A stretch of DNA of 64,000 nt from Ga0077555 sp963741565. GTDB taxonomy: Bacteria > Pseudomonadota > Alphaproteobacteria > Rhizobiales > Hyphomicrobiaceae. The position numbers and the translations under genes were made by a program. Location: the NCBI GenBank assembly GCA_963741565.1, contig CAVUIK010000003.1:1-64000 (forward strand), read 5' to 3'. The notes under the pieces were generated by a model, which ran no database searches, was not told the DNA's origin, and worked only from the letters and a program-made list of their open reading frames with translations. This document shows, piece after piece, positions 63,373-64,000 of this stretch (position 1 is its first letter; every line of letters starts with the position of its first letter).

Positions 63373-64000
63373 TTCAATTATTTAGTCAATATTCCAATGC
63401 GCCGACAAAAACGCACAGCGACCCGATAGCTACCACCTAGCCGATGTCAGGAGGCTGTTGCTGGATATTTGTCATAATGGCAACGCGGGTCGAACAAGAT
63501 CGGGCAGCACCATAGTGCTGTCCTTCTCCTCGACGCCGCGCCGCGACATGATCGCGATCGCCACCACACTCACAGCTGATGGGATCTCGTCGATACCAGT
63601 CGGCGCCAGCGGTGGCTATTGGCGCGGCCGGACCAATTGCGGCAACCGTTGACGACGGCGGCAGCGGCCTGCGTGAATCCGCCTTGCCTGTTCCTGCGCT
63701 TCAGGACGGCCGATCACGTCACTCACGCGCGGGGCGACCAGCGCGGCGGTTCGGACTGTGGCGCCGGGCCCGACAACGGTCCGTTCTCGACAAGCAGCCG
63801 ACAGTAAAGGTCGGGTAGAACAGTGGGAGCCCCGCAAGCGTGGCCATACCGTCACGGCGGGATACCTTATGGTTAGCGTGATTGTCACAGTGAAGGACAA
63901 GGCGTTGACATAGGGACGACTATCCTGAAACATGCAAAAAAATGAAATGAAACTGTCCGTCACTTGAGTGCAGGTGTGTCATGGGGGAGGCGACGTCGGC
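63373..64000. other. Right-end intergenic region
   Basis: These 628 bases show no supported gene. Frames on both strands give compositionally biased translations without recognisable domains. Near the end, TTGACA (63905-63910) looks like a -35 element but lacks a good -10 partner, and AAAAAAATGAAATGAAA is A-rich. An ATG at 63981 could begin a gene leaving the window, but too little is visible. Confidence 0.35.

Noticed and set aside
63616..63963. Minus-strand 115-codon frame near the right end
   Set aside because: No ribosome binding site, no domain, and biased composition; most likely a chance frame.
1..64000. CRISPR array, prophage or intact insertion sequence
   Set aside because: No spaced direct repeats, transposase, integrase, portal or capsid-like proteins were recognised anywhere in the window.

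Overview
This 64 kb window is high-GC alphaproteobacterial DNA, most likely from Hyphomicrobiales near Bradyrhizobium or Rhodopseudomonas. The evidence is a fixGHIS operon, a tRNA-His of the alphaproteobacterial type (no G-1, A73, G1:U72), a divergent cycM / kdsB-pheA block, and many predicted catabolic genes. No phage or intact insertion sequence was recognised.

Layout. 1-4.2 kb: the end of fixG, then fixH, fixI and fixS (maturation of cbb3 cytochrome oxidase), coupled to a DUF2189 membrane protein. 4.3-6.6 kb: a flavin reductase divergent from an acyl-CoA-dehydrogenase-like oxidoreductase. 6.7-17.2 kb: a fused ADP-forming acyl-CoA synthetase/GNAT protein, a 5'-truncated membrane-fusion protein, an alpha/beta hydrolase, an M50-CBS protease with a small coupled membrane protein, a three-gene MacB/Lol-like exporter and a DUF2267 protein. 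17.6 kb: tRNA-His. 18-22.2 kb: a secreted unknown, a saccharopine-dehydrogenase-like protein, a PAS-PilZ protein and a HAD phosphatase. 22.4-24.3 kb: an rtcB-prfH RNA/ribosome repair pair behind a possible 37-codon leader ORF.

24.5-36.8 kb is catabolic: an M20 amidohydrolase, an alpha/beta hydrolase, an MFS transporter, otnK, a winged-helix/TPR regulator, an HpcH aldolase, otnC, a PLP transsulfuration enzyme, two SDRs and a receiver protein. 36.8-42.8 kb: mutM, a thioredoxin-fused protein of unknown function, a LysE exporter and two tandem L,D-transpeptidases. 42.8-46.7 kb: a LysR-associated cluster (tautomerase, acyl-CoA-dehydrogenase-like enzyme, DUF3237, SDR). 47-50.6 kb: a secreted unknown, pheA, kdsB and a membrane-anchored cytochrome c.

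50.7-61.4 kb is one large Yej-type (microcin C/oligopeptide) ABC transporter operon. It has three tandem substrate-binding proteins, yejB, yejE, a PIN-domain toxin/antitoxin-like pair inside the operon, and yejF with an unusual insertion of about 75 residues. A BT1-like transporter and a small membrane protein follow.

Six otherwise well-conserved genes (fixI, the acyl-CoA synthetase, the MFS transporter and all three binding proteins) are broken by single-base indels, nearly all +1 insertions. This looks more like insertion-biased sequencing error than gene decay. The most notable items are the toxin/antitoxin-like pair inside the yej operon, the YejF insertion, the rtcB-prfH pair with its leader ORF, and the thioredoxin-fused unknown.
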